Below, one piece after another: positions 8,500-16,521 of a DNA stretch of 64,000 nucleotides (positions are counted from its first letter, which is position 1; every line of letters begins with the position of its first letter). The notes under the pieces were generated by a model. The model did not search any database. It was not told where the DNA came from and saw only the letters and a list, made by a program, of their open reading frames with translations. The stretch is from contig NZ_FOOR01000015.1 in the NCBI RefSeq assembly GCF_900113255.1, forward strand, positions 1 to 64,000, written 5' to 3'. This DNA comes from Novosphingobium sp. CF614 (GTDB lineage: Bacteria; Pseudomonadota; Alphaproteobacteria; Sphingomonadales; Sphingomonadaceae). The position numbers were made by a program, and so were the translations under genes.

Positions 8500-10836
8500 A
8501 TGAAAATCAAGTCCAAGCTATTACTCGCAACGGCATCTGTTGCCGGGATTGCCGTGTCGTTTGCGACCAGCGTGGCGGCGCAGTCGCGACCGGCCGGGGA
8601 CGATTCCACGAACGATACCGTTACCGGCAACGAGATCGTGGTGACGGCACAGTTCCGCGCCCAGTCGGTGCAGGATACGCCGTTGGCGATTTCGGCGATC
8701 AGCGGCGACACGCTGGCCCAGAAGGGTGCGACCGACATTACCGGCGCCGCGAACCTGGCGCCCAACGTGCAGCTTTCGGGCAACGCTGGAAACTTCGGCG
8801 GCATGGCCGCGATCTTCATCCGCGGCGTGGGCCAGAGCGACCCGCATTTCGCCGTCGAGCCGGGGGTCGGCATGTATGTCGACGACGTCTATTTCGGGGT
8901 TCTCACCGGTTCGGTGTTCGACCTCCTCGACGTGGACCGGGTCGAAGTGCTGCGCGGTCCGCAGGGCACGCTTGCCGGCAAAAACTCGATCGGCGGTTCG
9001 GTCAAGCTCTACAGCACGCGTCCCGGGCCCGATACGAACGGCTACATGGAAGTGGGCTATGGATCGCGCAATTCGCTCTACGGCCGCGCGGCGGGTAACC
9101 TGACGCTGATCGACGGCAAGCTCTATGCTCGCGTCGCGGCAGGTGCCCAGTACAGCGACGGTTACATGACGCGGCTCGACTATGCCTGCGCGACCGGCAA
9201 TTTCGCCAATGGAACGCAGCGCACCGACGTCAGCTGCAAGATCGGCGAACAGGGCGGCAAGCGCGTCTTCACCGCGCGCGGCACGCTGCTGTTCACGCCG
9301 AGCGATGGCGTCAAGGACACGCTGATCGTCGATGTGACGCGCGATCGTTCGCAGAACCCGGCAGCCAAGACGACGGTGCAATCGGCGCTCTGGGCCGGAA
9401 CCGCCAACTACATCACCGGCGCTCACAGCTACACCAACTACGAGGATTACATTTCGAGACCGACCGGCGGCTCGGCGGCGGGCCATGCTTTCGTCATGCC
9501 CGATACGACCCCGCTCGATGCCTGGGGCGTCACCAACCTGCTCAACATCGAACTCAGCGACAATCTCAAGCTGGACTCGATCACCGCCTATCGCGCGTCG
9601 AACGTCACGTTCTCCGCGACCCAGGATGCCGCGCCGGCAAGCATCGTCGACCAGATCTGGAAGCTCGATCACAAGCAGTTCACCCAGGAACTGCGCCTGA
9701 GCGGCGATCTGGGCGAATTCGTGGACTGGACCTTGGGCGGCTATTACTATCACGCCTCGGGCACGTCGGGCGGGCGCGTGAACATTCCCGGCGGCCTGGC
9801 TGTCGGCGGTGGCGGGCTCAACCTCGACATCCTGTTCCGCGATCCGGTCAAGACCGAATCCAAGTCGGCCTTCCTTCACACCGTGTTCCACCCCTTGGCC
9901 GGGCTAAACCTGACCGCCGCGGTGCGTTACACGGATGACAGGAAGGACTTCACGTTCAACCGTTACGATCCCAACGGCTCACCGCACCCATTGCTTGGCG
10001 CACTGCTGGACTTCCCGGTTTCCTACAAGGGTGACCGCGTGGACTACCGCCTTGGGCTGGACTACGCGTGGTCGGATGGTTTCATGACCTATGCCCAGGT
10101 TTCCACCGGCTACAAGGGCGGCGGCGTCAATCCCCGGCCCTTCTTCACCACCCAGGCCCTGCCCTACGCGCCGGAAAAGCTGACGGCCTATGAAGTGGGC
10201 TTCAAGAGCCAGCTGTTCGATCGCCGTTTCACGCTCAACATGTCGGCTTTCCTCAACGACTATACGGACCTGCAAGCCCAGCTGAAGCGCTGCGATTCGA
10301 TTTCGCCCTTCCCCGGCGCGCCCTGCAACCAGTCCACCAATGTCGGTGACGCACGCATCAAGGGCGTCGAACTCGAAGCGAGCCTCCGCCCCGTCAACGG
10401 ACTGAGCATCGACGCGTCGGTCGGCTATCTCGACTTCAAGTACAAGCGGATCAACGCGGCAACCAACATCACGCTCGACATGACCAACGTCTATACGCCG
10501 AAATGGACGGCAGCCGGCGGGATTCAGTACACTGCGGACTTGGGCGGCACCGGCTCGCTCACGCCGCGTTTCGACGTCTCGTATCGCTCTCGGGTCGAAG
10601 GCGATGCCGTCAACGTGGCCGCTTCATCGCTTACACCTCGCACCCTGCTGAACGCCAGCCTGCTGTGGAGCAACGACAGCGAAGATTGGGAAGCCAAACT
10701 CGCGGTCACCAACCTCACCGACAAGTTCTATTACCAGTCCGCCTACGCGCAGCCTAGCGCGCCCTACTTCGCGGCCGTCGGCATCGTCGGCGAACCGCGC
10801 CGCGTGATGTTCTCGATCAAGCGCCGGTTCCAGTAA
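8500..10836 (+). CDS. TonB-dependent outer-membrane receptor
   Basis: A 778-aa receptor with a signal peptide (LLLATASVAGIAVSFATSVAAQ), a TonB-box-like NEIVVTAQ, a plug domain (IRGVGQSDPHFAVEPGVGMY, DVDRVEVLRGPQGTLAGKNS, GGSVKLYSTRP) and a long beta-barrel. It belongs to the iron-complex-receptor-like class that is expanded in sphingomonads, where many members import aromatic or sugar nutrients rather than siderophores. GGGAGGGGA lies 7 nt before the ATG. The C-terminus ends in RRFQ instead of the usual terminal aromatic residue. Its position next to an AraC regulator and O-demethylase suggests it carries that enzyme's substrate (inference). Confidence 0.92.
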   Translation: MKIKSKLLLATASVAGIAVSFATSVAAQSRPAGDDSTNDTVTGNEIVVTAQFRAQSVQDTPLAISAISGDTLAQKGATDITGAANLAPNVQLSGNAGNFGGMAAIFIRGVGQSDPHFAVEPGVGMYVDDVYFGVLTGSVFDLLDVDRVEVLRGPQGTLAGKNSIGGSVKLYSTRPGPDTNGYMEVGYGSRNSLYGRAAGNLTLIDGKLYARVAAGAQYSDGYMTRLDYACATGNFANGTQRTDVSCKIGEQGGKRVFTARGTLLFTPSDGVKDTLIVDVTRDRSQNPAAKTTVQSALWAGTANYITGAHSYTNYEDYISRPTGGSAAGHAFVMPDTTPLDAWGVTNLLNIELSDNLKLDSITAYRASNVTFSATQDAAPASIVDQIWKLDHKQFTQELRLSGDLGEFVDWTLGGYYYHASGTSGGRVNIPGGLAVGGGGLNLDILFRDPVKTESKSAFLHTVFHPLAGLNLTAAVRYTDDRKDFTFNRYDPNGSPHPLLGALLDFPVSYKGDRVDYRLGLDYAWSDGFMTYAQVSTGYKGGGVNPRPFFTTQALPYAPEKLTAYEVGFKSQLFDRRFTLNMSAFLNDYTDLQAQLKRCDSISPFPGAPCNQSTNVGDARIKGVELEASLRPVNGLSIDASVGYLDFKYKRINAATNITLDMTNVYTPKWTAAGGIQYTADLGGTGSLTPRFDVSYRSRVEGDAVNVAASSLTPRTLLNASLLWSNDSEDWEAKLAVTNLTDKFYYQSAYAQPSAPYFAAVGIVGEPRRVMFSIKRRFQ

Positions 10837-10840
10837 TACC

Positions 10841-10908
10841 GAGTTTCATCGACCGCTATTCTTCCCCTCCCTTCGGCGGTTCGCAACAACGAAGGGAGGA
10901 GATGAGTC
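10841..10908. repeat. Dispersed palindromic repeat, copy R1 (possible bidirectional terminator)
   Basis: This follows the receptor stop by a few bases. It starts with a GAGTTTCATCGACCG segment like the ends of the copies at 27048, 35841 and 42033. A perfect 10-bp stem CCTCCCTTCG/CGAAGGGAGG (10866-10875 and 10890-10899) encloses a 14-nt loop. It lies between converging genes, so it probably also ends transcription of the receptor and of the diguanylate cyclase gene. Confidence 0.65.
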
Positions 10909-11007
10909 TTATTCCGAGAGACCCCGTATACAACCGGGCGAGCCAGTCCCGTATCGCCAAGGCAAGGCTTCGGCCCGCCCCGGTTGTCGAGGTACGGGCG
11001 GTTACCA

Positions 11008-12294
11008 TTAAGCCGTTACGGTCAGGCGCGGAGCAGGCTTGTTGTCATCGCGCGTCGCTCGCCTGTCGGCGGTGACGATACGGTTCTTGCCCGCGTTCTT
11101 CGCGGTGTAGAGCGCGGCATCAGCCATCGGGATGACGTCCGCGGCGGCCGTCGACGTTTCCGGCACCGTGGCCACGCCGAACGAGGCGCTGATCGGCACG
11201 CCGTGAACCTCGGACAGGCTCTCGATCCTCAGGCGCAAGGTTTCAGCCTTGGTCGCGGCATCGTCCAGCCCGCAATTGGGCAGGATGACCATAAGCTCCT
11301 CGCCGCCATAGCGCGCGATGATGTCGGAAGGCCGCAGCGCGCCGACCAATTGGCCCGCGACATCGCGCAGCACCGCATCGCCCTTGGCATGGCCATGATC
11401 GTCGTTGAGGCGCTTGAAGTTGTCCAGGTCGATCATGACTACCGATGTCGCGCCGCCGGTCCGTTCGGCCAGGCTGATGTAGCGGTCCAGCGCGTCTTCC
11501 GTGTAGCGGCGGTTGTAGAGGCCGGTAAGCGGATCGCGCAGCGACTGTGTGCGCAGCTTTTCGCGCAGGGCGATATTGGACAGGGCGAGCGACATCGAAT
11601 CCGCGAGCGCCCGGGCAACGCGGCGGATTTTCTTGAGTTCATTGAACGAGTCCTGCCCATCGTAAGACAGGATCAGGAGGCCGAAGACCTGGCCGCGCGC
11701 CATCATCGGTACTTCGACCGTCGCGGCCGAACCGATCTGGTGCATGCAGCAAAGCGTGCCGACGCTGGCATCGTTGAGATGGGGCTTGCCGCGCTTGAGC
11801 GCCCAGCAATTGCCGGGAAGCAGGATGCTTGCCGGCTCCAGACTCTCCGACTGGCTCCAGGACTTGGCAAGGTCGAGCCGGTCCCTGGAGTTGTTGAAGA
11901 CATATAGGGCGCCCCCGAGTTCGGGCAGCAGCCGCTGCGCCGTCGCCATCAGCACGGCACCGGCATCGTCATGATCCTCGGCCGCCTGCAGCATGTCGGT
12001 CATGGCGAAGAGTTCTTCGATCTGGCGGCCGGTGTCGCGGGCCTGGGCGAACAGGCGCAAATTCTCGTCCATCTGTTTGACGGCACGTTGGCTGGCCAGC
12101 ACCGCCACGACGAGAATCAGCAGCGCGGCGGCGGCGGCGATCCCGCTCGCAAGCTTGGCCTCCATGCCTGACAGAAAGATCGACAGGATTGCCGCGACAA
12201 CGCTTACGCCCTGCACCACGTGCAGTACGTGCCGTCGACCGGCCCTGTAGCGCTTCAGGGGATCCAGGATGCCGTCTGTGTCCACCACTTCCAA
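11008..12294 (-). CDS. Membrane GAF-GGDEF diguanylate cyclase
   Basis: About 428 aa. Two transmembrane helices near the N-terminus (VVQGVSVVAAILSIFLSG and ASGIAAAAALLILVVAVLA) are followed by a coiled linker, a GAF domain (LLPELGGALYVFNNSRDRL to GLLILSYDGQD) and a C-terminal GGDEF domain. The active-site loop reads ARYGGEELMVIL, with Leu in place of the usual last Phe. An RxxD product-inhibition site (RPSD) sits five residues upstream. It should make cyclic-di-GMP at the membrane. The start is uncertain: the frame stays open to a GTG at 12405, but an AT-rich promoter-like stretch lies in between, so I chose the TTG at 12294; GTG 12288 or 12285 are alternatives. Confidence 0.85.
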   Translation of the reverse strand: MEVVDTDGILDPLKRYRAGRRHVLHVVQGVSVVAAILSIFLSGMEAKLASGIAAAAALLILVVAVLASQRAVKQMDENLRLFAQARDTGRQIEELFAMTDMLQAAEDHDDAGAVLMATAQRLLPELGGALYVFNNSRDRLDLAKSWSQSESLEPASILLPGNCWALKRGKPHLNDASVGTLCCMHQIGSAATVEVPMMARGQVFGLLILSYDGQDSFNELKKIRRVARALADSMSLALSNIALREKLRTQSLRDPLTGLYNRRYTEDALDRYISLAERTGGATSVVMIDLDNFKRLNDDHGHAKGDAVLRDVAGQLVGALRPSDIIARYGGEELMVILPNCGLDDAATKAETLRLRIESLSEVHGVPISASFGVATVPETSTAAADVIPMADAALYTAKNAGKNRIVTADRRATRDDNKPAPRLTVTA

Positions 12295-12638
12295 CCCGGT
12301 TGTTCTCGATATGGAGACTACACCCAAAATCCTAACAAAACGTAAGGATATACGTGTAAGCCCGGAGAGCGACCAATGGACACGGTTAGTGCAAGTTATG
12401 TGCACTAGTAGTCATAAAGAAAAATTCGGCGATTGAATGATTTGTGCGAACAGCCCGGCAAAGCTGACCAAGGTAATGATGCGTGTCGATTTGCCGCCTG
12501 ATCTCGGCCAGATCGCTTGCGCGGTGGCCGCATGAAAGAGCGAATTTTGCAAGCGGGTCGGGCGGGTGGAAAGTATTCTACCCTGGAATGTTCTTTCGCG
12601 GTCCATTCGCGCCCGTGCCCGGTCGCGATGGATGGCGC

Positions 12639-13859
12639 TCAGTCCGGATGATCGGGAGGATCCGCCTTGAGGACGAGATTGCGCCCCGCGTCCTTGGCCC
12701 GCAGCAGCGCATCGTCGGCGGCACGCAAGGCTTCGCGCGCGTCGCGATAGGCGTGGACATCGGCCACCCCGGCGGAAAGCGTGATACGGCCGAACGGCAC
12801 ATCGGTGGACCGGTTGATGAGCCTGCGCGCGGCGATCATCTCGCGCGCCTCGTCGATCACCGCGCAGGCTTCCTCGATCAATTTGTCGCGCAGCAACACG
12901 ACGAACTCCTCACCGCCGTGGCGGGCGACGTGGCACTTCTCATCGGACATCGTCGCAAGCGATTGCGCCACGGTCCGCAGCACCCGATCGCCGGCTTCGT
13001 GACCATGATTGTCGTTGATGCGCTTGAACTCGTCGATGTCGCAGAAGGCGACGCACAGCGGTTCGCCGCTGTCGCGCGTCGCCGCGTATTCTTCGTTGTA
13101 GCGCGCCTCGAAGGCGCGGCGGTTGGGAAGACCGGTCAGGTGATCGATCTCCGCCTCGGCGCGGGCATCGGCAAGGCGCTTCTGCAAGGTGCGGGTTTCG
13201 CGTTCGGAACGCGTCAATTCGCGCGCGACCTCGCGCGTGCGGCTGAGCATGTCGCGGGCGAGCGTCGTGAGCTGCTGGATCACGTTGCCGCCGCCGCTGT
13301 CGATGGCTCCGAGATCGCCGACGTGGGCCTCCAGTGCCGAATTGTAATCGGTGGTGGCCGTGCGCGCCACGCTTGCCGTATTCGCGAATTCGTCGACCGT
13401 CGTTTCGAGGCGCAGGATCAGCGCGTGAAGCTGCGCGGCTCCGTTCTCGGTTTCCTGCGCCTGCACCACGTCTTCCAGCCACCGCACCGTTACCGGCTGG
13501 TCATCCTCGACATGCGCGGCGACAAGTGCGGCGAGCACGGGATTCGCGCCGGTCACGATGTCGTGGGCGGTGTCCAGCGTGAACGGGGAAATCGGCAAGT
13601 TGTTGTCGAGCAGGAAGCGCGTGATGTCGTCCAGGGTCTCGCGGCGGCGCTCTTCACTGGAGTTCGCCGGCGGCGGGCAGACTGCCGGCAAGCGGGCTGG
13701 CGATTCGGCCGAAGCGTCGTTCCCCCCGCGCTCGGGTGCGTCGCGCGAATTTGAAGCATCCCCGGTGGCATCGGGGGCGTGGGAATCGTTCTTTCCCCCG
13801 CCGAAGCCGAGCCACCGCATCAAGCCCCCCCGGGCCATGCTTGGATCATGTGCCGTCAT
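12639..13859 (-). CDS. GGDEF diguanylate cyclase with helical N-terminal region
   Basis: About 406 aa, with no transmembrane segment. The N-terminal 60 residues are low-complexity (Gly, Ser, Asp, Pro), followed by a helical region containing ETLDDITRFLLDNNLPISPF and RWLEDVVQAQETENGAA, of no domain I can name. A coiled coil (TREVARELTRSERETRTLQ) leads into a GGDEF domain: DHLTGLPNRRAFEARYNEEY, FCDIDEFKRINDNHGHEAGD and active loop ARHGGEEFVVLL. The RxxD inhibition site is absent (SDEK/DEKC in its place), so product feedback may be missing. ATG 13859 is the best start; no strong ribosome-binding site decides it. The next gene upstream on the strand is the cyclophilin. Confidence 0.85.
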   Translation of the reverse strand: MTAHDPSMARGGLMRWLGFGGGKNDSHAPDATGDASNSRDAPERGGNDASAESPARLPAVCPPPANSSEERRRETLDDITRFLLDNNLPISPFTLDTAHDIVTGANPVLAALVAAHVEDDQPVTVRWLEDVVQAQETENGAAQLHALILRLETTVDEFANTASVARTATTDYNSALEAHVGDLGAIDSGGGNVIQQLTTLARDMLSRTREVARELTRSERETRTLQKRLADARAEAEIDHLTGLPNRRAFEARYNEEYAATRDSGEPLCVAFCDIDEFKRINDNHGHEAGDRVLRTVAQSLATMSDEKCHVARHGGEEFVVLLRDKLIEEACAVIDEAREMIAARRLINRSTDVPFGRITLSAGVADVHAYRDAREALRAADDALLRAKDAGRNLVLKADPPDHPD

Positions 13860-14032
13860 GTTTACGGTTAACGGCCGCGCGCCGCCAATTTTAAGACCGG
13901 CGAGCGACCAAATTCCATAAGTGTGCACAAATGAGCGCGGCCGGGGGGCCGATGTTGCGTATCGATGCGCCAGAAGTTCAGGAACATGGTTAATAATCGT
14001 CGGCGGCCGGCTGACGGTCGAGGCGGTCGCGC

Positions 14033-14734
14033 CTATCGGGCGGGCTCCGGGCTTGAGGCTTCCACGGGCGGCGGCACGGCGATCCGGCGGGCCGAAACGA
14101 TCTTGATCGGGTCCACCAGCATGTCGCCCTTCATCGCCCCTGCCCCGGCCGTGGCCGAGCGTGGCATGTTCCAGATCTTGCGCACCACATCCATGCCGGC
14201 GGCGACGTGACCGAAGGCGGCAAACCCCGCGCGCGCATCTTCGCCCGGCGCCTGTGGGTCGGCGTCGAGCGCGGGCATGTCGGAAATCAGGATGGTGAAG
14301 TCCGCCGTAGCCGTGCCGGGTGCGAAACGGGCCATGGAAATGGCACCGGCCTTGTGCAGGATGCCGGTCCGGCTGGTCGGTTCGTGCGCGACCGGCGGGA
14401 ACAGCCTGGCGGGATCGCGCACGCCGCCTTGCAGCAGGCCGGCGGGTTCTTCGCTCCAGCCCAGGTGCATCGCGCGGTAGAACACCGCCCCGTCCATCCG
14501 CCTGCTGTCGACGTACTTGAGGAAGTTGGCGGTCGTCAGCGGCGCGTGAGTCTTGTCGAGATCCAGGGTGATGACACCGGCGGTCGTCGTCAGGGCAACA
14601 TAGACGTGCTCGACCGGCCGGGATTCAGCGGGGCGGGCCGCATCCTGCGCCGCGCCGGGCGGCGCGGCGAGAACCAGCGCGAAGAGTGCGGCGAGCGCCG
14701 CGATCAGCCGGCCCCCACGCACCCCCGCCATCAT
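14033..14734 (-). CDS. Exported cyclophilin-type peptidyl-prolyl isomerase
   Basis: A 233-aa protein with a signal peptide (IAALAALFALVLAAPPGAAQ) and one cyclophilin domain: TTAGVITLDLDKTHAPLTTANFLKYVD at its start, VFYRAMHLGW, GLLQGGV, and GHVAAGMDVVRKIW at its end. It should speed proline isomerisation in envelope proteins. The active site is divergent: the family's FHR reads FYR, and the usual SQFFI is ADFTI in TATADFTILI, so catalysis may be weak. It begins 4 bp after the gcrA stop on the same strand, which suggests co-transcription with that cell-cycle regulator. Confidence 0.85.
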   Translation of the reverse strand: MMAGVRGGRLIAALAALFALVLAAPPGAAQDAARPAESRPVEHVYVALTTTAGVITLDLDKTHAPLTTANFLKYVDSRRMDGAVFYRAMHLGWSEEPAGLLQGGVRDPARLFPPVAHEPTSRTGILHKAGAISMARFAPGTATADFTILISDMPALDADPQAPGEDARAGFAAFGHVAAGMDVVRKIWNMPRSATAGAGAMKGDMLVDPIKIVSARRIAVPPPVEASSPEPAR

Positions 14735-14738
14735 CGGC

Positions 14739-15434
14739 TCAGCGCACCCGTGGGCCGCCGAAGGGCAGCGGCGGAGGAGGACGGCGCGCGCCGCGCGGCA
14801 GCTGCGCCTGATAGGCGCGACCGCAATGCTCGACGCAATAGGGAAAGCCAGGGTTCACCTTCACCCCGCAGAAGTGGAAGTCCGGTTCGCCCGGATGGCC
14901 CATCGGCCAGCGGCAGATGCGATCGTTGAGATCGAGCAGGCTGGTCTTGCCCGCCACTTCCGGGCTCGGCTTGGCAGGAACCAGGCGGCGCGGCGGGGCG
15001 GGCGGGATCGGCTGCTGCTGGTCCCCCGGGCCCTGGCGCAGGAAGCCGCCGGGGCCGACCGAAACGATGCGCGGCTGATCCACGACCGGCTTTTCCGTCA
15101 CCGGAGCCGGAGCGGGTTCCGCCGCACGCGGAGCCGGGGTTTCCGGAGCCGGCGCAGCCACGCGGGTCGCAGGCGGTTCGACCTGGGGCGCCGCCTCACT
15201 GGCGAACGGCGCGTCGCTGGCCGGCTTGGCCTTCTTCGGAGCGGGGGCGACCGGACGCACCGGCTTCTCGTTCGCCTTGACCGGCGAAGGGCGCGCCTTG
15301 AGGCCAAGGCGATGAGCCTTGCCGATCACCGCGTTGCGGCTCACCCCGCCCAGCTCGTCCGCGATCTGGCTGGCGGTGGCCCCGCCTTCCCACATCTTGG
15401 TCAGCTTCTCGATCCGCTCGTCCGTCCAGCTCAT
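14739..15434 (-). CDS. gcrA: Cell cycle regulator GcrA
   Basis: A 231-aa homologue of Caulobacter GcrA, which binds sigma-70 RNA polymerase and activates promoters carrying methylated GANTC sites. The N-terminal DNA-binding domain begins MSWTDERIEKLTKMWEGG and continues ASQIADELGGVSRNAVIGKA and HRLGLKARPSP. The C-terminal part has RICRWPMGHPGEPDFHFC and FPYCVEHCGRAYQ. Between them lies a long Ala/Pro-rich linker, making this protein longer than Caulobacter GcrA (173 aa as I recall). ATG 15434 is fixed by the conserved MSWTDER start; GGAACGGGA precedes it. ccrM, which makes the marks it reads, is about 5 kb away. Confidence 0.95.
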   Translation of the reverse strand: MSWTDERIEKLTKMWEGGATASQIADELGGVSRNAVIGKAHRLGLKARPSPVKANEKPVRPVAPAPKKAKPASDAPFASEAAPQVEPPATRVAAPAPETPAPRAAEPAPAPVTEKPVVDQPRIVSVGPGGFLRQGPGDQQQPIPPAPPRRLVPAKPSPEVAGKTSLLDLNDRICRWPMGHPGEPDFHFCGVKVNPGFPYCVEHCGRAYQAQLPRGARRPPPPLPFGGPRVR

Positions 15435-15465
15435 TCCCGTTCCATCTTTGTGCGTGAGGCGAAAA

Positions 15466-15470
15466 GAATC
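15466..15470. promoter_or_regulatory. GANTC site upstream of gcrA
   Basis: A single GAATC, a CcrM methylation target, lies 32 bp upstream of the gcrA start codon, within its probable promoter or leader. This fits the known link between CcrM methylation and cell-cycle promoters, but one site alone could be chance. Confidence 0.35.
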
Positions 15471-15529
15471 GCCCCGAAATTCCAGACACCCGCTTGCCTC
15501 GCAAGGCCGCAGCCGATAGTCGCCGGTCC

Positions 15530-16408
15530 ATGGCCGATCAAACAAATTCGACCGAACTGTTGACTCCCAGCGCGATACCGCAGCCTCGCCGGTTCCCGGC
15601 AAAGGGCGAGCCCTTGATCCGCCAGGTCAACTGGGTGGGGCTCAAGACCCTTTATATGAAGGAGGTGCGGCGCTTCTTCAAGGTACAGACCCAGACCATC
15701 TGGGCTCCCGCGATCACGACCCTGCTGTTCCTGGTGATCTTCACCGTGGCGCTGGGGCGCGGCGGGCGCGAAGTGCTGGGCGTCAATTTCGCGACATTCG
15801 TGGCGCCGGGCCTGATCGTGATGGGCATGATGCAGAATGCTTTCGCCAACGCCAGCTTCTCGTTCCTTTCCGGCAAGATCCAGGGCACCATCATCGATTA
15901 CCTGATGCCCCCGCTCAGCGAAGGCGAACTGATGCTGGCGATGGTCGCCGCGGCCATCACCCGTGCGGTGCTGGTCGGGCTGGCGCTGGCGGGCGCGATG
16001 CTGCTGTGGCCGGGGGTCGACTTGTCGGTGGCGCATCCCTGGGCGGTGGCGTGGTTCGGCCTGATGGGCTCCGTGTTCCTGGCGCTGTTGGGCTTCCTGT
16101 CCTCGATCTGGGCGGAAAAGTTCGATCACAGCGCGGCGATCACCAATTTCGTGATCGCGCCGCTCTCGCTGCTGTCGGGCACATTCTATGTGATCGACAA
16201 CCTGACCCCGGCATTCCAGGCGATTAGCCGCGCAAATCCGTTCTTCTACGTGATCTCCGGCTTCCGCTTCGGTTTCCTGGGTGCCAGCGATATCGGCGAT
16301 ACCAACCTGGCGGTGCTGCATAGCGCGCTGGGGCTTGGCCTGCTCAACGCGGTGCTGGCGCTGATCGTCTACCTGGTCCTGCGTTCGGGCTGGAGGCTGA
16401 AGGGCTGA
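15530..16408 (+). CDS. ABC-2 type transporter permease
   Basis: A 292-aa inner-membrane protein with about six transmembrane helices. The amphipathic N-terminal helix GLKTLYMKEVRRFFKVQTQT is followed by hydrophobic segments ITTLLFLVIFTVALG, FVAPGLIVMGMMQNAFA, ITRAVLVGLALAGAMLLWP, WFGLMGSVFLALLGFLSSIW, and a last helix ALGLGLLNAVLALIVYLVL. The signature NFVIAPLSLLSGTFYVIDNL near residue 220 is typical of the YadH/NodJ-like ABC-2 export family. No ATP-binding subunit gene is adjacent, so it must pair with an ATPase encoded elsewhere. Its substrate is unknown. It is divergent from gcrA; ATG 15530 is preferred over an upstream in-frame ATG at 15494. Confidence 0.85.
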   Translation: MADQTNSTELLTPSAIPQPRRFPAKGEPLIRQVNWVGLKTLYMKEVRRFFKVQTQTIWAPAITTLLFLVIFTVALGRGGREVLGVNFATFVAPGLIVMGMMQNAFANASFSFLSGKIQGTIIDYLMPPLSEGELMLAMVAAAITRAVLVGLALAGAMLLWPGVDLSVAHPWAVAWFGLMGSVFLALLGFLSSIWAEKFDHSAAITNFVIAPLSLLSGTFYVIDNLTPAFQAISRANPFFYVISGFRFGFLGASDIGDTNLAVLHSALGLGLLNAVLALIVYLVLRSGWRLKG

Positions 16409-16521
16409 TACCAGGTCTCCCGGAGAGGGCACGGCCCTTGCGTAATCGCGGATCGCATCCACGAAACTGACCGAATTGCGCATTAACGGAATGTAATCCT
16501 TCTTTCGCCTACGGTTTCCTC

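Noticed and set aside
16492..16507. Possible CtrA site (TTAA-N7-TTAA) before the GGDEF-EAL gene
   Set aside because: TTAACGGAATGTAAT has only one good half site; the second half matches two of four bases.
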